6,250 nt of DNA, taken from positions 1 to 6,250 of the forward strand of contig JAEYWU010000076.1 of NCBI GenBank assembly GCA_023428785.1. Reading direction: 5' to 3'. Source of the stretch: Pseudomonadota bacterium (GTDB lineage Bacteria > Pseudomonadota > Alphaproteobacteria > Caulobacterales > Caulobacteraceae). The stretch's first letter is position 1. Each line of letters begins with the position of its first letter. Shown piece after piece: positions 1-5,391 of the stretch. A model generated the notes under the pieces. That model did not search any database. It was not told where the DNA came from and saw only the letters and a program-made list of their open reading frames with translations. The translations under genes and the position numbers were made by a program.

Positions 1-39
1 GACCAGTGGGATGGGGACAGAAGGGCCAACATGGGCTGA
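1..39 (+). CDS. Possible C-terminal tail of an upstream gene (partial)
   Basis: Reading from base 1 gives a short open stretch (DQWDGDRRANMG) that stops with TGA at 37-39. Ten of its twelve third codon positions are G or C, as expected for this genome. A competing frame starting at base 2 stays open to a TGA at 83-85 and overlaps the rsmD start as ATGA. That arrangement would suit translational coupling, but its third-position G+C is only about 15 of 27. I prefer the first frame weakly. Twelve residues are too few to name a product. In many proteobacteria a pseudouridine synthase lies next to rsmD, but nothing here proves that. Confidence 0.25.
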   Translation, partial: DQWDGDRRANMG

Positions 40-81
40 ACCGTTGCATCGCGGCGCGGTTCCGGTCCAGAGACATCGGCC

Positions 82-648
82 ATGAGGATCGTGGGCGGAC
101 AGTTCAGGGGCAGGGCGCTGTCGGCGCCGGAGGGACGGGGCACGCGGCCCACGTCGGACCGGGCGCGCGAGGCGCTGTTCAACATCCTGGCCCATGCGGC
201 CTGGGCGCCGGACCTGAACGAGGCGCGGATCATCGATCTGTTCGCCGGATCGGGGGCACTGGGCTTCGAGGCGATCAGCCGGGGCGGGGCCTTCTGTCTG
301 TTCGTCGAAACCGATGATGATGCGCGTGGTGCGATCCGCGAGAACGCCGAGGAACTGGGCCTGTTCGGGCGGACGCGGGTGCACCGCCGGAGCGCGACCG
401 ATCTGGGCGTCCGGCCCGGCTCGGCGGGCGAGGCGTTCGACATCGCCTTTCTGGACCCGCCCTATGGCCAGGGGCTGGGCGAGCAGACGCTGCAGAAGCT
501 GATCGAGGGGAACTGGCTGGCCCCGGACGCCCTGATCGTCTTCGAGCGGGGCTCGGACGAGCCGGATATCGAGACGCCCGGCTATGAGCGGCTGGACGAC
601 CGGACCTGGGGCGCGGCGCGGGTGCTGTTCCTGAAGGTGACGGCGTGA
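82..648 (+). CDS. rsmD: 16S rRNA (guanine(966)-N(2))-methyltransferase RsmD
   Basis: This 188-residue cytoplasmic enzyme uses S-adenosylmethionine to methylate N2 of G966 in 16S rRNA during 30S assembly. The family signature is complete. The N-terminus reads RIVGGQFRGRAL (residues 2-13), followed by RPTSDRAREALFNIL (22-36). The SAM-binding motif I is DLFAGSGALG (52-61), and the N-methyltransferase catalytic motif is DPPY (125-128). The length is close to the roughly 198 residues of the E. coli protein. The ATG at 82 is supported because the conserved RIVGG begins at residue 2. A weak AGAGA Shine-Dalgarno lies at 69-73. The stop codon overlaps the thiD GTG start by 4 bases, so the two genes are probably translationally coupled. 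No key residue is missing. Identification is firm. Confidence 0.96.
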   Translation: MRIVGGQFRGRALSAPEGRGTRPTSDRAREALFNILAHAAWAPDLNEARIIDLFAGSGALGFEAISRGGAFCLFVETDDDARGAIRENAEELGLFGRTRVHRRSATDLGVRPGSAGEAFDIAFLDPPYGQGLGEQTLQKLIEGNWLAPDALIVFERGSDEPDIETPGYERLDDRTWGAARVLFLKVTA

Positions 649-1439
649 AGGGCCGCGTCCTGATCATTGCGGGGTCGGACTCCGGCGGGGGCGCCGGGAT
701 CCAGGCGGACATCAAGGCGGTGACGGCGCTGGACGGGTTCGCGATGACGGCGATCACGGCGCTGACGGTGCAGAACACCCTGGGGGTGACCGGGGTGCAT
801 GCGGCGCCGATCGACATCATCCAGGCGCAGGCGCGGGCGGTGCTGGACGATCTGGGCTGTGACGCGGTCAAGACCGGGATGCTGGGGACCGTTTCGGTGG
901 TCGAGGCCGTGGCCGGGCTGCTGGACGAGGCGGGGGCGCCGGCGGTGGTCGATCCGGTGATGGTGGCCAAGGGCGGCCATTCTCTGTTGCCGCGCAAGGC
1001 GGTGGATGCGGTGAAGACCCTGATGGTGCCGCGCGCGGCCCTGATCACGCCCAATGCGCCGGAGGCCGAGGCCCTGACGGGGATCGCGGTCGTTGATCTG
1101 GACGGTCAGCGTCGCGCGGCCGAGGCCCTGCTGGCGATGGGGGCCAAGGCGGCGCTGGTGAAGGGCGGCCATGTTGAGGGCGAGACCCTGATCGACGTGC
1201 TGCTGACGACCGAGGGCGAGACGCTGCTGGAAGGGCCGCGGATTGACACGACCTCGACGCATGGGACGGGCTGCACCCTGGCGAGTGCCTGCGCTGTGGG
1301 GATCGCGCAGGGTCTGCCGCTGGAGCAGGCGGTGGCGCGGGCCTGGGCCTATGTGGCCGAGGCGATCCGGCGCGCGCCGGGATATGGCAAGGGCCACGGG
1401 CCGCTGAACCACGCCTGGCCGCTGGAGGGGCGGGCCTGA
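645..1439 (+). CDS. thiD: Hydroxymethylpyrimidine/phosphomethylpyrimidine kinase ThiD
   Basis: ThiD phosphorylates 4-amino-5-hydroxymethyl-2-methylpyrimidine (HMP) to HMP-P and then HMP-PP, the pyrimidine donor for thiamine phosphate synthesis in the cytoplasm. The 264 residues (E. coli has 266) form a ribokinase-fold protein. The N-terminal substrate-binding motif is AGSDSGGGAGIQAD (9-22). The central DPVMVAKGGHSLL segment is present. The C-terminal anion-hole motif is HGTGCTLASA, with the catalytic-site cysteine at residue 210. Translation starts at GTG 645, inside the rsmD stop (GTGA). An AAGGTGA Shine-Dalgarno at 634-640 lies within the rsmD end. This start places the first beta strand (RVLIIAG) as in homologues. 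No other thiamine genes are in the window, and there is no room for a separate TPP riboswitch, so expression probably follows rsmD. It could be a pyridoxal kinase relative, but the motifs favour ThiD. Confidence 0.95.
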   Translation: MKGRVLIIAGSDSGGGAGIQADIKAVTALDGFAMTAITALTVQNTLGVTGVHAAPIDIIQAQARAVLDDLGCDAVKTGMLGTVSVVEAVAGLLDEAGAPAVVDPVMVAKGGHSLLPRKAVDAVKTLMVPRAALITPNAPEAEALTGIAVVDLDGQRRAAEALLAMGAKAALVKGGHVEGETLIDVLLTTEGETLLEGPRIDTTSTHGTGCTLASACAVGIAQGLPLEQAVARAWAYVAEAIRRAPGYGKGHGPLNHAWPLEGRA

Positions 1440-1464
1440 CTGACGCTCGTAGACGCAGCGTCAG
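1440..1464 (+). terminator. Hairpin directly after thiD, possible terminator
   Basis: Starting one base after the thiD stop, CTGACGCT (1440-1447) pairs perfectly with AGCGTCAG (1457-1464) around a 9-base loop. No T run follows, so it is not a canonical intrinsic terminator. It may mark or protect the 3' end of the rsmD-thiD transcript, or end transcription with Rho. Just downstream, TCAGGAGC occurs twice (1461-1468 and 1470-1477), the first copy overlapping the right arm. Confidence 0.4.
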
Positions 1465-1661
1465 GAGCATCAGGAGCCTCATGGGAGCGAGGCGTTGCCG
1501 GGTGGACGATGTGAAAGACCAGCGGGGAGCCTACGGGTTGGACGGACGGCGGGGATAAGTCTGGCCACCTCTTGGCGAGCCTGGCGCGAAATCAGATCGT
1601 TGGGTGAACCGGCGACGGGGGTTTGCAAGGCCTTGGGTCCCTGAAAGCTGACCGCACCCTC
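1465..1661. other. Convergent intergenic spacer without a credible gene
   Basis: This stretch lies between the ends of thiD (plus) and padR (minus). Its G+C is about 65%, somewhat below the neighbouring genes. A minus-strand open frame (1479-1730) crosses it, but it starts inside the 3' end of padR, has no recognisable domain and is best treated as chance. I see no tRNA, promoter or known RNA family by eye. The stretch could be a dispersed intergenic repeat of the host genome, which cannot be judged from one copy. Confidence 0.4.
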
Positions 1662-1682
1662 CCCTCGGGACGAGCCCGAGGG
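1662..1682 (-). terminator. Strong GC hairpin downstream of padR, probable bidirectional terminator
   Basis: CCCTCGGG (1662-1669) and CCCGAGGG (1675-1682) form a perfect 8-bp stem with a 5-base loop (ACGAG). An alternative register pairs CACCCTC (1655-1661) with GAGGGTG (1678-1684). The hairpin begins 16 bases beyond the padR stop codon, so it is well placed to end padR transcription. It also faces readthrough from thiD. A T tract is missing on both sides, so Rho-independent action is uncertain. Confidence 0.45.
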
Positions 1683-1698
1683 TGACGGTGTGTTGGCG

Positions 1699-2229
1699 TC
1701 AGGGCCGGGTGAGGACTGCCTCCGCCTCATCCAGGAACTCGGCCCAGAGACGTTCGTGGGCGATGCCGGCCTTGAGGACGAGTCGGCGAAGCGCCAGGGC
1801 GCGGTCGGTGGGGACCGAGGGGTAGTCGCGGGCCATGAAGCGTTCGTAGAGGGCGAGCTTTTCGCGGTGCTGGTCCCGGCGTCGGCGGACGAGGTCGATC
1901 AGGCCGACCGGCCCGATGGCGGCTTCGGCCCAGAGGCGGACCATCAATTCGTCGCGGAGCGGCGGCGCGGCCTCGCCCTGGCTGACCCAGCGTTCCAGTT
2001 CGGCGCGGCCGGGTTCGAGAATGCGGTAGGCGCGCTTGCGGCCGCGGCCGGATTCCTCGGGGAGCGACTCGATCAGGCCGGTCGTCTCGAGGCGGCCGAG
2101 TTCGCGATAGATCTGCTGGTGGGTGGCGTTCCAGAAATAGCCGATGGAGCGGTCGAAGCGCGCGGCCAGGTCCGAGCCCGAGCTGGGGCGCTCGATCAGG
2201 GCGGTCAGGAGGGCGTGCGGCAGGGACAT
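1699..2229 (-). CDS. PadR-family transcriptional regulator
   Basis: This 176-residue cytoplasmic protein is a winged-helix DNA-binding repressor of the PadR type. It normally acts as a dimer on dyad operators and releases DNA when a small ligand binds. The N-terminal domain (about 1-80) carries the family pattern: SLPHALLTALIERPSSGSDL, then YFWNATHQQIYRELGRLE (31-48, recognition-helix region), the wing GRGRKRAYRI (61-70), and TPGR-like EPGRAEL. The rest (about 90-172) is helix-rich with many charged residues, including LIDLVRRRRDQHREKLALYE. This fits the longer PadR subgroup with a C-terminal Vir-like dimerisation domain. The ATG at 2229 fits because family members begin only two or three residues before the first helix. 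The gene is divergent from fadH, and an 18-bp dyad lies just 10 bases upstream of its start. I infer autoregulation and control of the fadH operon. The ligand is unknown; an acyl-CoA or phenolic compound is only a guess. Confidence 0.93.
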   Translation of the reverse strand: MSLPHALLTALIERPSSGSDLAARFDRSIGYFWNATHQQIYRELGRLETTGLIESLPEESGRGRKRAYRILEPGRAELERWVSQGEAAPPLRDELMVRLWAEAAIGPVGLIDLVRRRRDQHREKLALYERFMARDYPSVPTDRALALRRLVLKAGIAHERLWAEFLDEAEAVLTRP

Positions 2230-2239
2230 GGCGCTCGTT

Positions 2240-2257
2240 TATGCAACTGGTTGCATA
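2240..2257. promoter_or_regulatory. Probable PadR operator (18-bp dyad)
   Basis: TATGCAAC-TG-GTTGCATA is a perfect inverted repeat with 8-bp arms and a 2-bp centre. It lies 10 bases upstream of padR and 53 bases upstream of the fadH ATG. The ATG...CAT ends resemble operators described for PadR-family repressors, whose classic half sites are ATGT/ACAT. Its place in the divergent spacer next to a PadR gene makes it the likely binding site. It overlaps the possible padR -10 element, which would give direct autorepression. Binding itself is inferred. Confidence 0.78.
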
Positions 2258-2283
2258 GTCGCCCGATCTGAGCGAAGGTGCAA
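2255..2283 (-). promoter_or_regulatory. Possible padR promoter
   Basis: On the minus strand TTGCAC (complement of 2278-2283) and GACTAT (complement of 2255-2260) are separated by 17 bases, a -35/-10-like arrangement for the housekeeping sigma factor. The -35 matches TTGACA at four of six bases, while the -10 is weak (three of six). The -10 box abuts the operator dyad. On the plus strand I could not find an equally good promoter for fadH. Confidence 0.3.
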
Positions 2284-2297
2284 GCCTGTCGATCGCC

Positions 2298-2302
2298 GGG
2301 AG
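2298..2302 (+). promoter_or_regulatory. fadH ribosome binding site (decides start)
   Basis: GGGAG lies 8 bases before ATG 2311. A longer reading from GTG 2278 would add 11 residues (MQACRSPGVGP) that do not resemble the family. The ATG gives the expected DAYPLLNRPLDLGFTTLRNR beginning, so this ribosome binding site supports ATG 2311. Confidence 0.7.
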
Positions 2303-2310
2303 TGGGGCCC

Positions 2311-4332
2311 ATGGACGCCTATCCGCTGCTCAACCGTCCGCTGGACCTGGGCTTCACCACGCTGAGGAACCGGGTCCTGATGGGCTCGATGCACCTGGGG
2401 CTTGAGGAGGTCCCGGGTGGGTTTCAGCGCATGGCCGCCTTCTATGCCGAGCGGGCGCGCGGCGAGGTGGGGCTGATCGTGACGGGCGGCATCGCGCCGA
2501 ACCTGAAGGGGCGTCCGGCGCCGGTCGGGGCCGTTCTTGCGACCGAGGAAGAGGCCGACCACCACCGGATCGTGACCGAGGCCGTACACGCCGAGGGCGG
2601 CAAGATCGCCATGCAGATCCTGCATTTCGGCCGCTACTCCTATCAGCCGGACCTGGTGGCCCCCAGCGCCATCAAGGCGCCGATCAATCCGTTCGTGCCC
2701 CATGCCCTGACGTCCGATGAGGTCGAGGAAACGATCGCCGACTTCGTCAACTGCGCGGCTCTGGCGCGGCACGCGGGCTATGACGGCGTTGAGATCATGG
2801 GCTCGGAGGGCTACCTCATCAACGAGTTCATCGCCGCGCGGACCAACCAGCGCGACGATGAATGGGGCGGCGACTATGCGCGCCGGATGCGGTTCCCGGT
2901 CGAGATCGTGCGGCGCGTGCGCGAGCGGGTCGGTCCGGATTTCATCATCATCTACCGCCTGTCCATGCTGGACCTGGTCGAGGGCGGATCGACGCTGGAG
3001 GAGGTCATCCAGCTGGCCCAGGCCATAGAGGCGGCGGGCGCGACCATCATCAACACCGGCATCGGCTGGCACGAGGCGCGCATTCCGACCATCGCCACCA
3101 AGGTGCCGCGCGCGGCCTTCGCCTGGGTGACGCAGCAGCTGATGGGCAAGGTCGGTGTGCCGCTGGTCGCGACCAACCGGATCAATACGCCGGAGGTAGC
3201 CGAGGCCGTGCTGGCGTCGGGCGCCTGCGACATGGTCTCGATGGCGCGACCGTTCCTGGCGGACGCGGAGTTCGTCAAGAAGGCGCGTCAGGGCCGAGCG
3301 GAGGACATCAACACCTGCATCGGCTGCAATCAGGCGTGTCTGGATCACATCTTCTCGCTGAAGATCACCTCGTGCCTGGTCAATCCGCGCGCATGCCACG
3401 AGACGGAGATCGTGATTGAGCCGACGGCCGAGCCGAAGTCGGTGGCGGTCGTAGGGGCGGGACCAGCCGGGCTGGCGTTCGCGACGACGGCGGCGGAACG
3501 CGGACACCGCGTGACCCTGTTCGAGGCGGACGGCGAGATCGGCGGGCAGTTCAACATCGCCAAGACCATCCCCGGCAAGGAGGAGTTCCACGAGACGCTG
3601 CGCTACTTAGGGCGGCGGCTGGTCCAGACCGGGGTCGAGGTGAAGCTGAACACGCGCGTGTCAGCGGATGAGCTGGCGAGCGGCGGGTTCGACGAGATCG
3701 TGCTGGCGACGGGCATCCTGCCGCGCAAGCTTGAGATCGAGGGGGCGGACCATCCCAAGACCCTGACCTATCTGGATGTGCTGAAGGACCACCAGCCGGT
3801 CGGCGAAAAGGTCGCCATCGTGGGGGCGGGCGGCATCGGCTTCGACGTGGCGGAATACATCACCCATGGCCACGAGAGCCCGAGCCTGAACCCGGAGGTC
3901 TTCTTCGCGGAGTGGGGCGTGGACACGACCTATTCTGTGCCGGGCGGCCTGATCGAACCGCAGCCGCCGGAGCCGGCGCGCGATGTCGCGCTGCTGCAGC
4001 GCAAGACGTCCAAGGTCGGGGCCGGGCTGGGCAAGACCACGGGCTGGATTCACCGGGCCGGGCTGGCGGCGCGCGACGTCGCGATGATGCCGGGCGTGGC
4101 CTATGAGCGGATCGACGACGAAGGGCTGCATCTGACCGTCGGTGGTCAGCCGAAGACGCTGGACGTGGACACGGTCATCGTCTGCGCCGGGCAGGAGCCG
4201 TCGCGGGGCCTATACGAGGCGCTGGCGGCCAAAGGGATCGAGGCGCGGTTGATCGGCGGAGCCGATGTGGCCGCCGAGCTCGACGCCAAGAGGGCCATCC
4301 ATCAGGGCGTGACCCTGGCCGCCACGATCTGA
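2311..4332 (+). CDS. fadH: NADPH-dependent 2,4-dienoyl-CoA reductase FadH
   Basis: FadH reduces 2,4-dienoyl-CoA intermediates with NADPH so that unsaturated fatty acids with even-position double bonds can pass through beta-oxidation. The protein has 673 residues, against 672 in E. coli as I recall it, and resembles that protein closely along its whole length. The N-terminal part (about 1-335) is an FMN-binding TIM barrel of the Old Yellow Enzyme type. Tyr168 (GSEGYLINEF) and His254 (GWHEAR) correspond to the E. coli active-site Tyr166 and His252. Next come the four 4Fe-4S ligands Cys336, Cys339, Cys343 and Cys355 (CIGCNQAC...TSC). The C-terminal half binds FAD through GAGPAG (382-387) and NADPH through GAGGIG (505-510), and includes GKTTGWIHR and CAGQEP. 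The enzyme is cytosolic. The ATG at 2311 is chosen over an upstream GTG at 2278. The gene is divergent from padR and heads a tight four-gene run. A rare TTA leucine codon occurs at 3607-3609. No key residue is missing. Confidence 0.96.
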   Translation: MDAYPLLNRPLDLGFTTLRNRVLMGSMHLGLEEVPGGFQRMAAFYAERARGEVGLIVTGGIAPNLKGRPAPVGAVLATEEEADHHRIVTEAVHAEGGKIAMQILHFGRYSYQPDLVAPSAIKAPINPFVPHALTSDEVEETIADFVNCAALARHAGYDGVEIMGSEGYLINEFIAARTNQRDDEWGGDYARRMRFPVEIVRRVRERVGPDFIIIYRLSMLDLVEGGSTLEEVIQLAQAIEAAGATIINTGIGWHEARIPTIATKVPRAAFAWVTQQLMGKVGVPLVATNRINTPEVAEAVLASGACDMVSMARPFLADAEFVKKARQGRAEDINTCIGCNQACLDHIFSLKITSCLVNPRACHETEIVIEPTAEPKSVAVVGAGPAGLAFATTAAERGHRVTLFEADGEIGGQFNIAKTIPGKEEFHETLRYLGRRLVQTGVEVKLNTRVSADELASGGFDEIVLATGILPRKLEIEGADHPKTLTYLDVLKDHQPVGEKVAIVGAGGIGFDVAEYITHGHESPSLNPEVFFAEWGVDTTYSVPGGLIEPQPPEPARDVALLQRKTSKVGAGLGKTTGWIHRAGLAARDVAMMPGVAYERIDDEGLHLTVGGQPKTLDVDTVIVCAGQEPSRGLYEALAAKGIEARLIGGADVAAELDAKRAIHQGVTLAATI

Positions 4333-4346
4333 GAGGGATTGGAACA

Positions 4347-4781
4347 ATGACCCCCACCGGCCTGAAGCCCGCCGTCGAACGGTCGCTGGAGACCTGGCAC
4401 CGGATGATCGCCACGCGCGACCTGACGGACCTGACGTCGATCGTGCATCCGTCGGCTGAGTTCCGCTCGCCGATGGCCTTCAAGCCCTACCGGTCGCGCG
4501 AGGCTGTGGTGCTGATCCTGTCGACGGTGATCACCATCTTCGAGAACTTCGAATACCACCGGGCATTCGCGAGCCCGGATGGCTTGAGTCTGGTGCTGGA
4601 GTTCTCGGCGGACGTGGGCGGCAAGAGCCTGAAGGGGATCGACATGGTCCGCTTCGACGAGGACGGGCTGATCGTGGACTTCGAGGTGATGATCCGGCCG
4701 CTCAATGGCCTTCAGGCGCTGGGGGCGGAGATGGGCGCGCGGCTGGCGGCGTTCCTGCCGGCCTACAAAGCCATGGGCTGA
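4347..4781 (+). CDS. NTF2/SnoaL-like fold protein of unknown function
   Basis: The product is a 144-residue soluble protein without signal peptide or membrane segment. Its pattern suits the NTF2-like (SnoaL, ketosteroid isomerase-type) alpha+beta cone fold. A long N-terminal helix (about 8-24, ERSLETWHRMIATRD) is followed by DLTSIVHPSAEFRSPM (28-43), where families of this fold usually place pocket residues. A helix (REAVVLILSTVITIF) and alternating strands come next (YHRAFASPDGLSLVLEFSADV, GIDMVRFDEDGLIVDFEVMIRP). The last part, DMVRFDEDGLIVDFEVMIRP, is typical of the family's dimer-forming sheet. AGAGGG at 4332-4337 is a good ribosome binding site, 9 bases before the ATG and overlapping the fadH stop. 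Only 14 bases separate it from fadH, so co-transcription is likely. Such folds bind small hydrophobic ligands or act as isomerases or hydrolases. A role beside FadH in handling an acyl-CoA-derived or oxidised lipid is possible but unproven. Confidence 0.85.
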   Translation: MTPTGLKPAVERSLETWHRMIATRDLTDLTSIVHPSAEFRSPMAFKPYRSREAVVLILSTVITIFENFEYHRAFASPDGLSLVLEFSADVGGKSLKGIDMVRFDEDGLIVDFEVMIRPLNGLQALGAEMGARLAAFLPAYKAMG

Positions 4782-4809
4782 TCGCGGCGGCGCCGCTATT
4801 CAGGGGCGC

Positions 4810-5391
4810 ATGAGTCCCGACCGCGCCGACGAGCTCTCCGACATCCTGAAGGCCAGCCCGCAGGTGATGCGGGTGATGAGGACCGTGCGGGAGCTGGGCC
4901 TGCCTGACTGGCGGCTGTTTTCGGGAGCGGTCTATCAGACGGTCTGGAACAGCGTGACCGGGCGCGATCCGGCCTATGGTCTGAAGGATTTCGACATCGG
5001 CTATTTCGACCCGGACACCTCTTGGGACGCCGAGGACGTCTTCATCAAACGCACCGCCGAGGCCTTTGACGAGCCGCTGAAGAGCGCCGTTGAGGTGCGC
5101 AATCAGGCGCGGGTGCATCTGTGGTTCTACGACAAGTTCGGCGAGCCCTATGAGGCGCTGACCGGGACCGACGAGGCGCTGTCGCGGTTCGTGGCGCCGG
5201 CGTTTTCGGTGGGGGTCCGGTTGGAAGACGACGACCGGATCACGGTCGCGGCGCCGTTCGGGCTGGAGGACATGTTCGCCATGGTCATCCGGCCCAATCC
5301 CAACCGGCCGCTGGCCAAGGGCTGGGACAAGGTGGTGGCGTCGGCGACCGCGCGCTGGCCCGAACTGACCGTGACGAAGGAGCCTGCCTGA
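4810..5391 (+). CDS. Nucleotidyltransferase-family protein (COG3575, NTP_transf_6-like)
   Basis: This 193-residue protein belongs, by its pattern, to an uncharacterised bacterial branch of the nucleotidyltransferase superfamily. Visible marks are LPDWRLFSGAVYQTVWN (31-47), where the glycine-containing turn precedes the active site, and GLKDFDIGYFD (57-67), whose Asp60 and Asp62 probably coordinate metal. EVRNQARVHLWF (95-106) is a conserved-looking strand, followed by a PFGLEDMFAMVIRPN segment. A continuous reading frame extends upstream to ATG 4705, inside the previous gene. ATG 4810 is preferred because the extra 35 residues are Arg/Trp-rich and overlap the previous gene out of frame. An AGGGG sits at 4802-4806, only 3 bases from the ATG, so initiation may be inefficient. 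The stop overlaps the next ATG as TGATG. Substrate is unknown; related folds transfer nucleotides to RNA, proteins or antibiotics. No HEPN or other toxin-antitoxin partner is adjacent. Confidence 0.86.
   Translation: MSPDRADELSDILKASPQVMRVMRTVRELGLPDWRLFSGAVYQTVWNSVTGRDPAYGLKDFDIGYFDPDTSWDAEDVFIKRTAEAFDEPLKSAVEVRNQARVHLWFYDKFGEPYEALTGTDEALSRFVAPAFSVGVRLEDDDRITVAAPFGLEDMFAMVIRPNPNRPLAKGWDKVVASATARWPELTVTKEPA
5376..5382 (+). promoter_or_regulatory. Strong ribosome binding site for the PhzF-like gene
   Basis: GAAGGAG lies within the last codons of the nucleotidyltransferase-like gene, 8 bases before ATG 5391. It is the best Shine-Dalgarno in the window and contrasts with the poorly spaced one of the gene before it, so the PhzF-like protein may be made in greater amounts. 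Confidence 0.65.

Noticed and set aside
6..317. Plus-strand 103-residue open frame overlapping the start of rsmD
   Set aside because: Gly/Arg/His-rich frame shadow of rsmD; no domain and no ribosome binding site.
275..1054. Antisense 259-residue open frame across rsmD and thiD
   Set aside because: Ala/Pro/Arg/Ser-rich without domains and spanning two real genes on the other strand.
582..1412. Antisense 276-residue open frame opposite thiD
   Set aside because: Low-complexity Arg/His/Gln-rich translation, entirely opposite thiD; a composition shadow.
1479..1730. Minus-strand 83-residue open frame across the thiD-padR spacer
   Set aside because: It starts within the padR 3' end and has no recognised domain. 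It is worth one protein search because its middle is less biased than other shadows, but I cannot support a gene.
1690..2271. Plus-strand 193-residue open frame opposite padR
   Set aside because: It mirrors a clear PadR gene and has Ala/Gly/Glu-rich composition only.
2239..3591. Antisense 450-residue open frame opposite fadH
   Set aside because: It lies opposite a firmly identified gene. High G+C lowers stop codon frequency on the other strand, and the translation is Arg/His/Asp-rich without any recognisable domain.
4784..4796. GCGGC/GCCGC mini-hairpin between the NTF2-like and nucleotidyltransferase-like genes
   Set aside because: Only 5 bp with a 3-base loop in GC-rich DNA, so chance is likely. 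It could slow readthrough slightly but is not supported as a terminator.
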